Part shown: positions 49,688-60,272 of the stretch, piece by piece
Numbering within the stretch: the first letter of the stretch is position 1
Layout: each line of letters starts with the position of its first letter
Source of the DNA: Chlorobiaceae bacterium
GTDB taxonomy: Bacteria; Bacteroidota; Chlorobiia; Chlorobiales; Chlorobiaceae
DNA length: 64,000 bases
Assembly: GCA_013334485.1 (NCBI GenBank)
Contig: JAAXXL010000001.1
Coordinates: 1-64,000, forward strand
Direction: 5' to 3'
Translations under genes and position numbers: made by a program
Notes under the pieces: generated by a model
The model's input: only the letters and a program-made list of their open reading frames with translations
The model's database searches: none
What the model was told of the DNA's origin: nothing

Positions 49688-50050
49688 TTACTCCATGTAT
49701 ATCAGCGCGGTGGCGACCGCAGCATGACGGTCATGGGCAATAGAGATTTTAATAGCGCTCCCTGAAGGAAAACAACCGGTATCAACCGTCCGCACAAAGG
49801 GACGGCCACGACCATCATTGAGAACTTCAAAGCTCTTCCAGTGCACTTTTGCGGAAAAACCTGTACCAAGCGCTTTAACTACAGCCTCTTTGGCCGCAAA
49901 TCTTCCAGCAATACTCGCAATGACCTGGGGTTTGTGCAGGCATATATCGATCTCCTCCTGGGAGAGAAACCTCTTGAGAAACTTCATTCCATAGCGGCTG
50001 TATACCTTTTCGATCCGGTCCAGATCGACGATGTCAACTCCAATTTCCAC
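49688..50050 (-). CDS. acpS: Holo-[acyl-carrier-protein] synthase
   Basis: GVDIVDLDRIEKVYSRYG, AGRFAAKEAVVKALGTGF, SIAHDRHAAVATALI. Confidence 0.95.
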   Translation of the reverse strand: MEIGVDIVDLDRIEKVYSRYGMKFLKRFLSQEEIDICLHKPQVIASIAGRFAAKEAVVKALGTGFSAKVHWKSFEVLNDGRGRPFVRTVDTGCFPSGSAIKISIAHDRHAAVATALIYME

Positions 50051-50062
50051 GTGCAGCGCCGT

Positions 50063-50947
50063 TCAGGCCAGATTAATTGTCAGTGAAAGATCAAGAGCCC
50101 TGACGCTGTGTGTCAGTTCACCAATTGAAATAAAATCAACCCCGGTTTCGGCAACCTCAAGCACATTGTTCAGGCTGATATTGCCCGACGCTTCAAGGAG
50201 AACCTTGCTGCATGCGCTCCGGACATACTCAACGGCCTCTTTCATCAGCTCGGGAGTAAAATTATCGAGCAGGATAATATCCGGCAGGCATACCAGCGCA
50301 CGGCTCAACTCATCCATACTGCGCACCTCTGTTTCAATCTTGACATCAAGATTATGTTTTTCCCGGTACTTCCGGGCTCTTCGGATTGCCTGCGCAACCC
50401 CGCCTGAAGCGTCAATATGGTTATCCTTGATAAGAATCATGTCAAACAGGCCGAAACGGTGGTTGACTCCACCGCCTATGCGTACCGCCTCCTTGTCAAA
50501 ATAACGCAACCCCGGAGCGGTTTTTCGTGTGTCAAGAATTTTTGCTGCCGTATGGCTGATTCGATCAACATAGGTTCTCGTTCTGGTCGCAATACCCGAC
50601 ATCCGCTGCATAAAATTGAGTGCTGTCCTTTCTCCAACCATCAAGGGAGCAACCCTGCCGCTAATTTCAAGAATCAGCTCTCCACTCCGAACCGTTTCAC
50701 CATCTTTTCGCAGCGGTCGAACCGACAGTTCCGGATCACAGGCTGCAAATATCTGAACGGCAACATCAACGCCACCTGCAACACCATCCTCCTTAGCCTT
50801 TACCAGTGCACTACCCTCCTGATGGGGATCAATGGTTGCAAGTGTTGTAATATCTCCTGTATAGCGATCTTCCTCGAGAGCAAGCATAATGGCCCTTGAG
50901 CGGCACCCTTCATAAAAATCACTTCGCGCCTTCATCATAGTTACCAC
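50063..50947 (-). CDS. nadC: Nicotinate-nucleotide pyrophosphorylase
   Basis: ALEEDRYTGDITTLATI, ERTALNFMQRMSGIATRTRTYVD, DTRKTAPGLRYFDKEAVRIGGGVNHRFGLFDMILIKDNH. Confidence 0.97.
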   Translation of the reverse strand: MVTMMKARSDFYEGCRSRAIMLALEEDRYTGDITTLATIDPHQEGSALVKAKEDGVAGGVDVAVQIFAACDPELSVRPLRKDGETVRSGELILEISGRVAPLMVGERTALNFMQRMSGIATRTRTYVDRISHTAAKILDTRKTAPGLRYFDKEAVRIGGGVNHRFGLFDMILIKDNHIDASGGVAQAIRRARKYREKHNLDVKIETEVRSMDELSRALVCLPDIILLDNFTPELMKEAVEYVRSACSKVLLEASGNISLNNVLEVAETGVDFISIGELTHSVRALDLSLTINLA

Positions 50948-51211
50948 TCTTGAAACATTAACAAATAATTGTTCTGCAGGTTCGGCTTTCCAAACGCTCT
51001 TAAAACAAAAGGTAATATATTTTTACCATTCAGACCACCTCCACATCAACCCTCCGCAAGTCATCTCATGGCCGTTCTCCACCACGCAGAAGCACGGTAT
51101 CCAGGATGGGCAGAGAATTTACATTTTTCAGTTTTGATTTAAGAGTTTTGTCCCTAACATTGTTAGCTTTAACCGGAACGGTGCCTATAACTGATCAGAT
51201 GATTTTTCTTT

Positions 51212-51589
51212 ATGACACAGCACTCCCTTTCATGCGTCCGGCTGGTTAACATGGTCTTCTATGCGCACCACGGGGTTCTCCGCGAAGAGCATACAGTCGG
51301 GGCCAAATATGAAGTTGATGCGGAACTCTGTTTCGACTATACCGATGCTGCCCGGCATGATGATATCACAAAAACCATCGATTACGGTGCGGTCTACCGC
51401 AAAATACGGGAAGCGCTGACCCTCAGAAAATTTTTTCTTATTGAGGCTGTTGCCTATGAGATAGCCAACGATCTTCTTGCTGACTTTCCGGTGATTGAAC
51501 GTCTCTCCATAAGGGTACGCAAGCGAAACCCCCCTGTTGACGGCATCTGCGACTATGCGGAAGCCGATTACACCGCGTCCCGTCGCTGA
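51212..51589 (+). CDS. folB: Dihydroneopterin aldolase
   Basis: VRLVNMVFYAHHGVLREEHTVGAKYEVDAEL, IDYGAVYRKIREAL. Confidence 0.92.
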   Translation: MTQHSLSCVRLVNMVFYAHHGVLREEHTVGAKYEVDAELCFDYTDAARHDDITKTIDYGAVYRKIREALTLRKFFLIEAVAYEIANDLLADFPVIERLSIRVRKRNPPVDGICDYAEADYTASRR

Positions 51590-51594
51590 AAAAT

Positions 51595-52101
51595 ATGACT
51601 CAGCACAAAGCATTTATTGGTATCGGATCCAATATCGGAGACCGGCTCCACCATCTGCAGGAAGCAGTCAACCGGCTTGCTCTCCTTGAAGAGACGGCGC
51701 TCCTCTCTCTCTCCTCCGTTTATATGACTGAACCTGTAGGCGAGGCGGGCCAGAACCGTTTTTACAACGGCGTTGTTCTTGTTGAAACCGCCCTGGAACC
51801 TGAAGAGCTTCGCCGGCAGTGCAAAATCATAGAGCTGGAGCTTGGAAGACCACTTGATTACCCCCGATGGAGCCCAAGGGTCATTGACCTTGATATTCTG
51901 CTCTATGACGACAGGATAATCACTACTCCAACCCTCACCATACCACACCCTGAACTGCATTGCAGGAAGTTTGTCCTGCTGCCCATGCTTGATATCACCA
52001 ACCCGCTCCATCCCTCCTCAGGAGAGAGCGCCCTGCAGCTTCTTGAGCAGTGCAGTGATCCATCTGTTCTGATAAAAATAAAAGAGCGGCTCCTGCCATA
52101 A
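51595..52101 (+). CDS. folK: Hydroxymethyldihydropterin pyrophosphokinase
   Basis: AFIGIGSNIGDRLHHLQEAVNRL, YMTEPVGEAGQNRFYNGVVLVET, PRVIDLDILLYDDR. Confidence 0.95.
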   Translation: MTQHKAFIGIGSNIGDRLHHLQEAVNRLALLEETALLSLSSVYMTEPVGEAGQNRFYNGVVLVETALEPEELRRQCKIIELELGRPLDYPRWSPRVIDLDILLYDDRIITTPTLTIPHPELHCRKFVLLPMLDITNPLHPSSGESALQLLEQCSDPSVLIKIKERLLP

Positions 52102-52174
52102 AAAAAGGACGGGCCACCTTGAAGCAGCGCGTCCTTTGTCAATAATTCCCTCAAAAACAGAGGAGCAACTGCCC

Positions 52175-53329
52175 TCAGTTGGCAAAAGTGATGTTGAGAT
52201 TTCCTTCGGCAAAATCAGCCCCTTCAGTCTTGCGCCCAACAAGAACATTCGGAAGAATAATACTTTTACGGAAGTTGTTGATGTCAACCAGCAGTTCATC
52301 ACCCTTGATATTAACATTGAGCTTCTTTACCTCCACGTTGGGCAGATAAAGACTCAGTACATATTTCCCATTAACTTTCTCCAACACCTGGGTCTTCTCA
52401 TTGTTGTAAAGAATAGCTGCAGGATTTTGGTCGCCGAACATCTCCTTACTTAAATCATGCAGGCGGTCAGTATTGATAATCTCAGCTGTGGACTGCTTCA
52501 CCTTGAAAATCGGCACCGGATAGAAGCAGTTATCAATCACGCCAAGATATTTCGTCTGGATGTCAATAAGGCTCTGCAGATAGGAATCTGTAGAACTTGA
52601 AGGGAGAATTTTATTGACTACAGCAGCATCAAGCTTGTAGCCGAAAAGATTGAGATAGGTCTGAACCCGCAAAGCCTCTTTGATAACCATATTTTCCGGG
52701 TTGAGAACAACCCTGAAGGTAGTTATGGACTTATCCTGAAGCATTGCATGCAGCTCTTTCATATGCTCATTTACCTCAGGCATGAGCTTGAAGATATTTT
52801 TCTTCGGCATGAACTTGCTCAAAAGCGGAGCAGCAAAGCCAATTGCCTTTGAGTGCCAGCCGCCAATCTTGTCGGAATACCAGCCATAAGATTCCGGCAT
52901 ACCAAGCAACCGCATGGTCTCGCCTGTCGGAGCAGCATCAACAACAACAACATCATAATCACCTGACTTGGCAGCCTTCCAGATATAACGAAGGCTGATC
53001 ATCTCCTCCATTCCCGGCATGATTGCAAGCTCTTCGGCAACAACCTCATTGGCGCCGTCATGCATTAATATCGATGAGAAATAGGAGTAGAGTTCGTTCC
53101 AGTTCTCACGAATTTCAGCAAGAACATTAACCTCCATCGCAAAGAGGTTTTTTTCAACTTCAAGTGGAGTAGAAGAGAGTTCAACACTGAAAGCATCAGC
53201 AAGACTGTGAGCAACATCGGTACTCATAATCAAAACCCGTTGTCCTCTCCGGGCAATGGCTGTTGCGGTTGAGGCTGAAACGGTGGTTTTTCCTACCCCT
53301 CCTTTACCCAAGTAAAGAATAATTCTCAT
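52175..53329 (-). CDS. ArsA/Get3-family ATPase (Get3d-like, with C-terminal alpha-crystallin/HSP20-like domain)
   Basis: [56 protein letters not shown]; one Cys, no CxxC. Confidence 0.88.
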   Translation of the reverse strand: MRIILYLGKGGVGKTTVSASTATAIARRGQRVLIMSTDVAHSLADAFSVELSSTPLEVEKNLFAMEVNVLAEIRENWNELYSYFSSILMHDGANEVVAEELAIMPGMEEMISLRYIWKAAKSGDYDVVVVDAAPTGETMRLLGMPESYGWYSDKIGGWHSKAIGFAAPLLSKFMPKKNIFKLMPEVNEHMKELHAMLQDKSITTFRVVLNPENMVIKEALRVQTYLNLFGYKLDAAVVNKILPSSSTDSYLQSLIDIQTKYLGVIDNCFYPVPIFKVKQSTAEIINTDRLHDLSKEMFGDQNPAAILYNNEKTQVLEKVNGKYVLSLYLPNVEVKKLNVNIKGDELLVDINNFRKSIILPNVLVGRKTEGADFAEGNLNITFAN

Positions 53330-53376
53330 GTTGGTAATAAAACTATTGAGTGGAGTTGATCTTGATTGAAAGCCTT

Positions 53377-54945
53377 TTATTGACCCGACAACTTTTTCTC
53401 TTCATCTCCTCCGCCTTCGAGGCGAATGGCGGCAAAAGCTGCGGCGATATCATCCGGATCCGGGAGATTTTCCTCACCCGAATGTTCAGCAGGTTCAAGC
53501 ACTTTTTCTTCTTCCTGCACAATCATTATTTTTTTTCTTGCCGTTCCGGCACCGTTCTCAACGGAAACTTTTGGCAAAGCACTCTCAGGAGCACTTTTTT
53601 GCCAGGAAGAGTCATCCGAATGCAGCATATGCTTGACAATGGCAGGTTGACTCTCGTCAAGCGTCGTTATCGAAATACTCTTGCGCCTGGGTGTATCATC
53701 GTCGTCATCAAGATCTGCAAATGATCGAGCGCTCTTGATTGATGATGCGGAAGAGACTGTAGTCACCTTACCAGGCAAGGGCTCTCTGCCAAAACAGTCA
53801 TCGTTTCGCGTAGCATCATCATCACTGCTGATGTTGATCTTTTTGCGTTGAGTGCCAAAATCATCATCATCAAAAGGGTCCCGGCGATCACTACGAGAGG
53901 AGTCTCTCGCTGATCCTGAATTAGAGGTGCTCTTTGGTGAATTTTTCTTTGGCGAACCGCCAAAACTGGAAGAGAGCTTCATAAGCTTGCTGACAGAACC
54001 GATCATACCGTCATTGCGGACCGCAGTCTTGACGATATTCATAATGAAACGCTCAGCCTGGGGGTTGTCCGAAATGCTGGTCAGCAGCTCAGTGAGGGCA
54101 GAAATCATGCCTGGAACATGCTGCAAATCACTGCGAACCTGATCACGAAGTTTAAACGGTGCATCGCCAACAATACCCTTCAGTGAATCAACAACTTTTT
54201 TCAGTGAAGCCGGATCTGTTGGAAGAATATTCTCAAGCCCCTTGAGTGCATCAGCAGGTGAAAAACCACCAGCGCCATGCTCACCGCCATGAGATGCTCC
54301 GGAAGAGTGCATTGGGGGCTGCTGAGCGTGTTCAGATGGAGGGTAACCCATGTTTGCCTTGTACTGTTCAAGCAAATCCTGACCATAGCCAATGTGGCTT
54401 TCCTGCTGCGCAGGGTCAGGTGCAGCTAATCTAAGAGTAATGATCTGGGGGGTACAAACTCCCCTCGCGCCCCTGAGAACAGCATCAGCTACTTCGTCGG
54501 GCAGATTTGAACGAAAATTAAGGCCCAGACGCTCTTCTATGATTGACTCAATAACAGTGTGGAGTTTTAAAATTTGATCTGCTTCACGCAGTTCAACCAT
54601 ATCAAAAATCACATAGACAGGATCTTTCTCCTCCCTGCGAATTTTCAGATTGAGCGTTGCAAAATCATGATCTTTATTGCGGCTGTTGACGGAAACCGTA
54701 CCAAGATCAAATCGGTCAAGAAAGTCTTTTGTGGAACCTCTCGCCCAGAGATAAACCGCCTTGTCGGTGTAGATCAGGTAGTCCTGAAATGCAATATTAC
54801 CGACACGCTCCTGATGTGATTCATAAAAGACCCCGTCAAAAAATGCAATCGGGTTCTCCCCTGCACTCATGAGCCCTTTCTGAAAAAACTCGCTTATATC
54901 AGCCTGATCGGTCTGTCCTGAAACATACAAAGATATATTTGCCAT
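53377..54945 (-). CDS. Uncharacterised protein: N-terminal PH-like region, helical middle, acidic/Ser-Arg low-complexity tail
   Basis: [40 protein letters not shown] resembles bacterial PH-like domains; C-terminal [25 protein letters not shown]. Confidence 0.65.
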   Translation of the reverse strand: MANISLYVSGQTDQADISEFFQKGLMSAGENPIAFFDGVFYESHQERVGNIAFQDYLIYTDKAVYLWARGSTKDFLDRFDLGTVSVNSRNKDHDFATLNLKIRREEKDPVYVIFDMVELREADQILKLHTVIESIIEERLGLNFRSNLPDEVADAVLRGARGVCTPQIITLRLAAPDPAQQESHIGYGQDLLEQYKANMGYPPSEHAQQPPMHSSGASHGGEHGAGGFSPADALKGLENILPTDPASLKKVVDSLKGIVGDAPFKLRDQVRSDLQHVPGMISALTELLTSISDNPQAERFIMNIVKTAVRNDGMIGSVSKLMKLSSSFGGSPKKNSPKSTSNSGSARDSSRSDRRDPFDDDDFGTQRKKINISSDDDATRNDDCFGREPLPGKVTTVSSASSIKSARSFADLDDDDDTPRRKSISITTLDESQPAIVKHMLHSDDSSWQKSAPESALPKVSVENGAGTARKKIMIVQEEEKVLEPAEHSGEENLPDPDDIAAAFAAIRLEGGGDEEKKLSGQ

Positions 54946-55161
54946 TACCACTACCCGTTCACTTAACTCTTAATGGGACGTTGAAGCGAAATCTATTAAA
55001 ATTTTAGAATAAACAGAAATTAGTCGATCAACAGCACCAATACGCATTCTTGATCAGAAAAGGGAGATGAAAAAGAGTTGCGGAGAATCAACCATCGAAT
55101 ACAAATCATGAAGAAACCTTACCGAACATTCAGTAACTGTTCCGGCTTGACACAAATAAAA

Positions 55162-55196
55162 AAAGGCAGTGAAACATGAAACTTTTCACTGCCTTA
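55162..55196 (-). terminator. Intrinsic terminator downstream of csmA
   Basis: AAGGCAGTGAAA-loop-TTTCACTGCCTT with minus-strand T-run. Confidence 0.85.
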
Positions 55197-55217
55197 TCAA
55201 AGATGATCTCTATCTGC

Positions 55218-55460
55218 TTACTTCGCAAACTTTGAAGCAACTTCTTTTGAAGGAACAGCATAACCGGTAACTTCAGGTGATCCACCACGAAGGCTTGTGC
55301 CTCCGCCCATGCTGCCGTATGCATTGCGGTTGATTCTCATGGTACCTTTGCCCAGTGAATCAAACAGCATACCAACGGTTTCCCAATGGCCTTCAACCAT
55401 TACTTCAAAAATGCGACCGGCTGCAGCCAGGATATCAGTAAAAACGCCACCACCACTCAT
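55218..55460 (-). CDS. csmA: Chlorosome envelope (baseplate) protein A precursor
   Basis: [54 protein letters not shown]. Confidence 0.97.
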   Translation of the reverse strand: MSGGGVFTDILAAAGRIFEVMVEGHWETVGMLFDSLGKGTMRINRNAYGSMGGGTSLRGGSPEVTGYAVPSKEVASKFAK

Positions 55461-55603
55461 AATTCCTCCTTGGAATTAAATTATTGGAAAGTTATCTGAG
55501 ATTTAAAACAGTATTCTGCAATCAATTTACAGTAATAAACGAAAAAACACAAAAAAAATAACCGGGGCCGTAACCTGAAGGGCCGCGGAAAGAACAAAAC
55601 AAA

Positions 55604-56023
55604 CTATTTTCTTATCGGTCCTTTCTGAAATGAGCCGGTAAAATTCTTGACTGCAGTTGAAGCTGAAACCCCTACATCACCGACAGCAGTTGCCGCATTG
55701 GTTGTTGCATTTTCAACGGTTTCAACAGCGTTGGCATAAAGCTCGTTTGCAGTTCTTGATGCATCCTTGACAGTAATGGCTACACGGTCAATAGTCTCAC
55801 CGACCACTCCTCCGGTATTGCCAAGCAGATTACCAATACCTGAAGCATCAATAACAGCTCCAACGGTACCGGTGACGGTATCAAAAAGGCTACCGGCAAT
55901 ATTCAGGCTTCCTACAACAGCACTCTGACCGGTCAAGAGAACACTTTCAGCAAGAAAGGTGAGGCGATCTGTAAATTCAAGCTCCTTGAAATCCTTGCGC
56001 AGTTTCTGGTACGATTCCGACAT
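55604..56023 (-). CDS. csmC: Chlorosome envelope protein C
   Basis: [54 protein letters not shown]; immediately upstream of csmA. Confidence 0.88.
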   Translation of the reverse strand: MSESYQKLRKDFKELEFTDRLTFLAESVLLTGQSAVVGSLNIAGSLFDTVTGTVGAVIDASGIGNLLGNTGGVVGETIDRVAITVKDASRTANELYANAVETVENATTNAATAVGDVGVSASTAVKNFTGSFQKGPIRK

Positions 56024-56147
56024 ATTTTCCTCCCTGGAAATGAGGCTGCAAAACAGAGCCCCGGTTATGATATATAGTTAACGAGATTATATGCAAATAA
56101 GTTAAACATAAAATCTATGCGAAGCAAACACTCTTCCTCCACCCAAG

Positions 56148-57380
56148 TCAAGCTCTCTGGTGGTGATGGCTTTTCTGTTCTTTCAACAGGCGGTTCTGCT
56201 CATTCTGGTCAAGGTCAAAGGGTATGTGAAGCCATTTGTCCTTGAAGACCGCGTTACCCGGCTCAAGCCCGGTAAGACTGATCGGAAGAGTAATGATTTT
56301 CCGCTGGTTTCCTATCTGAACATAAAGCTCGTCACCGGTAACCCAGACATCAATATCAACAGGATTGGCAAACATCAGCTTCAACTGCACCTCATAAACA
56401 TCCTTGATTCTGACAAATTTTATCGGTGGTTCATCATACATCAAGTCCGACGGGTCCGTGTCACCGTACATATCCTTTGCAAACTGATCAAGAGCGGCAA
56501 GACCTACAATTTCCTGCTCATACATCCTGAGTTTTTTAACCGGAAGCGGAGCAAAACCCTCTTCAATTTCTCCAAGATACTTCTGCTGGATGGTTTTCCA
56601 CTTTTCAAGGTAACCACTGTCCTCATTGGTGTCAAGCAGCCTGTTGACAAGCACCATATCCACCTTGAAACCGTAAAGATTCAGATAGGTCAAAGCCCGC
56701 ATGGTCTCCTTTATAGACATCTTCTCCGCATTCATGACCAGACGTACCGTTGACTTCACATTATCCGTCAGAATTTCACGGATATCCTCAAGCTCTTCAA
56801 AAACCTGGTCAACCGACTCAATCGCATCTTCAGGAGGAACAAAATGGGCAATCTTGTCAGACATTTTCGAAAGCGGCTTGCTGAGCGGGCGGATTATATA
56901 TTTATTGACATTTTTTATAGCTTTCATTCCCCATGCAAGCGTATCGGGAAGAGAGAGCAGCCGGAGGGTCTCTCCGGTCGGGGCAGTATCGAGCACCAGC
57001 ACATCATAAAGTCCGGAGGTTTTATACCGCTTTATTCGCAAGAGTGAAAAAAGCTCTTCCATTCCGGGAAGAATAGTCATCTCATCAGTCATCACCCCGG
57101 AAACACCCTGGGCCATGAACACCTTTGCATAGTATTTCTGAACAGACTGCCAGTTCTGCTTGAGATCTACATAAGGGTTAACCTCAATGGCATGAAGGTT
57201 CTCCCTGATTTTTGTAGGTTCAGCACCAAGAGGAAGGTTGAATGAATCCGACAGACTGTGAGCAGGATCGGTTGAAAGAATAAGGGTACGATAACCCATA
57301 CCTGACAAACGGACTGCTGTAGCTGCTGATACACTGGTTTTGCCTACCCCGCCTTTACCAGTAAATGTTAAAATACGCAT
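56148..57380 (-). CDS. ArsA/Get3-family ATPase (Get3d-like, with C-terminal alpha-crystallin/HSP20-like domain)
   Basis: [39 protein letters not shown]-terminal VYEVQLKLMFANPVDIDVWVTGDELYVQIGNQRKIITLP; no Cys seen. Confidence 0.9.
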   Translation of the reverse strand: MRILTFTGKGGVGKTSVSAATAVRLSGMGYRTLILSTDPAHSLSDSFNLPLGAEPTKIRENLHAIEVNPYVDLKQNWQSVQKYYAKVFMAQGVSGVMTDEMTILPGMEELFSLLRIKRYKTSGLYDVLVLDTAPTGETLRLLSLPDTLAWGMKAIKNVNKYIIRPLSKPLSKMSDKIAHFVPPEDAIESVDQVFEELEDIREILTDNVKSTVRLVMNAEKMSIKETMRALTYLNLYGFKVDMVLVNRLLDTNEDSGYLEKWKTIQQKYLGEIEEGFAPLPVKKLRMYEQEIVGLAALDQFAKDMYGDTDPSDLMYDEPPIKFVRIKDVYEVQLKLMFANPVDIDVWVTGDELYVQIGNQRKIITLPISLTGLEPGNAVFKDKWLHIPFDLDQNEQNRLLKEQKSHHHQRA

Positions 57381-57655
57381 GAACCGAAGTTTGGAATATT
57401 AAATGACTACGGACAAAGAGTTCAAGATATAACTCTGAACTATTTCTGCAAGAGTTCAAACATACACAGTTCGAACAATGTTAAAAAATTATTATTCAGA
57501 CACTCTTCTCCCCTTTTTTTTCGGAATGGAAAAAAAGGGATATTTCATAAGTACACAAGAAAAAAAGATGCACAACGCAAACAGCTTGCAAATGAGAGGA
57601 CAACTCTATTAATTGACCTCAACGTTTATCATCCTTTCACCCTCATTTATTTGAA

Positions 57656-58462
57656 ATGAGCCCAGATATGATCGAAACAAATGCTCTTGCCGATGTCAGG
57701 GCAACCATTACAGAAAACCGCCGTATCAGCAGCGATATCACCATCATTACACTGGAGTGCCCGGAAATTGCCATTGCAGCAAAACCGGGAAACTTTGTCA
57801 ATGTCAAGGTCAGCAACACAACACAACCACTGCTCAGACGACCCTTTTCCATCCACAATGTCAGAGACAACTCAATTGACATCATGGTCAAATCTGTCGG
57901 GTGCGGAACCGCTATCTTTTGCGACAGCGCTGAAGGCACTCCCATGATGGTACTTGGTCCGCTGGGTAACAGTTTTAATACCTCCAGCCGGAACTTCGAC
58001 ACCGCTCTTCTTCTCTCCGGAGGAATAGGCACAGCACCAATGTACTTTCTGGAACAGACACTTGCCCACGAAGAGAAAAAGGTAATCAACCTCGTCGGGG
58101 GCAGAACCGAAGCAGACCTGATCGCACCGGGACTTACCAATGTGCAGTTTGCTACCGATGACGGTTCAGCAGGCTTCAGGGGAAATGTAGTGGCGCTGCT
58201 TGAGAGTGTACTGCCCTCCATTGACCGGAAAGGAGGTGTGAAAGTATTTGCCTGCGGCCCCAATCCCATGCTCAAAGCACTGGCAGGATGCTGCAGAAAA
58301 CATCACCTCCCGTGTGAGCTATCACTCGAATCGGTTATGGGCTGCGGCATCGGCATCTGCTACGGCTGCAGTGTTGAAATCAACGATCCTGACGGAGGGA
58401 TCCGCTCCATTCTGCTCTGCCGGGAAGGTCCGGTCATCGACGCCGAACTTTTTGTACTATAG
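57656..58462 (+). CDS. pyrK: Dihydroorotate dehydrogenase electron transfer subunit (PyrK-like)
   Basis: LLRRPFSIHNV, LLSGGIGTAPMYFLEQ, C-terminal MGCGIGICYGCSVE..LLCREGPVID 2Fe-2S ligands. Confidence 0.88.
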   Translation: MSPDMIETNALADVRATITENRRISSDITIITLECPEIAIAAKPGNFVNVKVSNTTQPLLRRPFSIHNVRDNSIDIMVKSVGCGTAIFCDSAEGTPMMVLGPLGNSFNTSSRNFDTALLLSGGIGTAPMYFLEQTLAHEEKKVINLVGGRTEADLIAPGLTNVQFATDDGSAGFRGNVVALLESVLPSIDRKGGVKVFACGPNPMLKALAGCCRKHHLPCELSLESVMGCGIGICYGCSVEINDPDGGIRSILLCREGPVIDAELFVL

Positions 58463-58535
58463 AACACTGAGATATATCTTCAAAAACATGGGAAAGGCAT
58501 TCCCGAAAGCTTTTTTCAATGAACCCTGATACACT

Positions 58536-59042
58536 ATGGCAAAAGGACTCAATAAAGTAATGCTGATAGGTCGCCTCGGCAAAGATCCGGTAACCCGTCA
58601 GGCCGGCAGCAGCACAGTATGCAACTTCACCATCGCCACAAGCGAAACATTCAAGGATGCACAGGGCTCGAAGCAGGAAAGAACCGAGTGGCACAACATT
58701 GCCGTATGGGGACGACTTGGCGAGATATGCCAGCAGTACCTTACAAAAGGTCGCGAAGTCTATATCGAAGGTAAGCTGCAAACCCGAAGCTGGGACGACC
58801 CGAAAAGCGGCGAAAAGAAATATGCCACTGACATTGTCTGCACAGACATGCAGATGCTTGGCAGTCAGAGAGATTCCGGTGCCGGCAGTGGAGGATACAG
58901 TGATGGCGGCGCATCGAATTACGAACGTCAGGCAGACAAAACTCAGCCACGCGACTATCAGGGGGACTCCGGCTATCCTGCACCATCTGCTCCTCCTTCA
59001 GCGCCCATGCTTGAAAGCGACAAGGATGACCTTCCGTTTTAA
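58536..59042 (+). CDS. ssb: Single-stranded DNA-binding protein
   Basis: [33 protein letters not shown]; acidic tail DKDDLPF. Confidence 0.96.
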   Translation: MAKGLNKVMLIGRLGKDPVTRQAGSSTVCNFTIATSETFKDAQGSKQERTEWHNIAVWGRLGEICQQYLTKGREVYIEGKLQTRSWDDPKSGEKKYATDIVCTDMQMLGSQRDSGAGSGGYSDGGASNYERQADKTQPRDYQGDSGYPAPSAPPSAPMLESDKDDLPF

Positions 59043-59048
59043 TGAGAC

Positions 59049-59099
59049 GCTGAGCGCCGGGTTCTCAACGCCCGGCACTCAGCACTTAGCACTTTTTTA
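59049..59099 (+). terminator. Probable terminator between ssb and holA
   Basis: CTGAGCGCCGGG-loop-CCCGGCACTCAG followed at distance by T-run. Confidence 0.5.
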
Positions 59100-59103
59100 A
59101 TCA

Positions 59104-60144
59104 ATGGATGCATTGAAGAAAACCCCTCTTGCCGGTACCGTTTCACCGGTTTATTTTCTCTACGGCCCCGAAAGCCACCTCAAGGAAGAGATGACCGATA
59201 TGATAAAATCGGCTCTATTTCCTTCAGAGAGCGATGCAGCAGCTAATACGCACATACTCTACGGCCCGGAGCTCACGTTGGGAGAACTGGTTTCCAAAGC
59301 TTCAGAGTACCCGATGTTTACCCCGAAACAGCTTATTATTGTCCGGCAGTTTGAAAAAATCAAAAAGCCCGCGACAAAGGAGCTGCTAAAACAGCATGAA
59401 GAGAAATTCAGCCGCTACATGCAGAATCCGGCAGAGTTCACCATTCTTGTGCTTGATGCCGACCAGATTGAGAAAAAAGAGCAGGAAAAAACGCCATACA
59501 GTACACTGAAAATGTACCGCAAAGAGTTCCCGGTTATCAAAAGTCCGGATCTCTTTGCTTCCGAACGGGCAAAAGCCTCCGGATGGGAGTTCGAACCTGA
59601 TGCACTCAAAGCATTTTCCGCCTATATTCAGCCATCTTCGCGGGAGATATGCCACGAAATCGAAAAAATCATCATGTACGTCTCCGCGCGGGCCGGAGTA
59701 AAGCGTATCACAGCCGCCGATGTTCTTGACTGCGTAGGTATATCCAGAACCTATAATGTCTTTGAGCTGGAAAAAGCACTTGCAGCACGAAACCTCCGCC
59801 TCTGCAGCGGCATCTCGCTCATGATCATGGATCAGGAGGGTCAAAAAGAGGGGCTCGGCAACATCGTCCGTTACCTCACCACTTTTTATATCCGGCTTTG
59901 GAAACTCTCACTGCCCGAAGTACGACAGCTTCCGCAGGCTGAAATCGCTAAAATTCTCGGCATGTACGGCAAGCAGGAGTACTTTATAAAAAACTACCTT
60001 ACCTACACCCGGTCATTTTCGATCTCCGACACCGAGCAGGCAATTATCGCCCTGAAAGAGACCGATGCCGCACTCAAAGGACTTCTCCCCTACCCCGACG
60101 AGAAATTTCTGCTTCTTAAACTCATGCAAAAACTGCTGGGGTGA
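59104..60144 (+). CDS. holA: DNA polymerase III subunit delta
   Basis: [55 protein letters not shown]. Confidence 0.88.
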   Translation: MDALKKTPLAGTVSPVYFLYGPESHLKEEMTDMIKSALFPSESDAAANTHILYGPELTLGELVSKASEYPMFTPKQLIIVRQFEKIKKPATKELLKQHEEKFSRYMQNPAEFTILVLDADQIEKKEQEKTPYSTLKMYRKEFPVIKSPDLFASERAKASGWEFEPDALKAFSAYIQPSSREICHEIEKIIMYVSARAGVKRITAADVLDCVGISRTYNVFELEKALAARNLRLCSGISLMIMDQEGQKEGLGNIVRYLTTFYIRLWKLSLPEVRQLPQAEIAKILGMYGKQEYFIKNYLTYTRSFSISDTEQAIIALKETDAALKGLLPYPDEKFLLLKLMQKLLG

Positions 60145-60198
60145 AAACCGAAGTAAAATAACCAGTACCTTGCATTAAACCTTCTCGAAGCACTCTTT

Positions 60199-60252
60199 AA
60201 TCTTTTATAGGTACTATAGGTCTCATGGGACTTATAGTACCTATAAAAGATT
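60199..60252. repeat. 54-nt near-perfect palindrome between convergent genes
   Basis: AATCTTTTATAGGTACTATAGGTCTCATGGGACTTATAGTACCTATAAAAGATT; one G/A asymmetry in 24-nt arms. Confidence 0.9.
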
Positions 60253-60272
60253 TCAAGAAATTTTACCAAACC

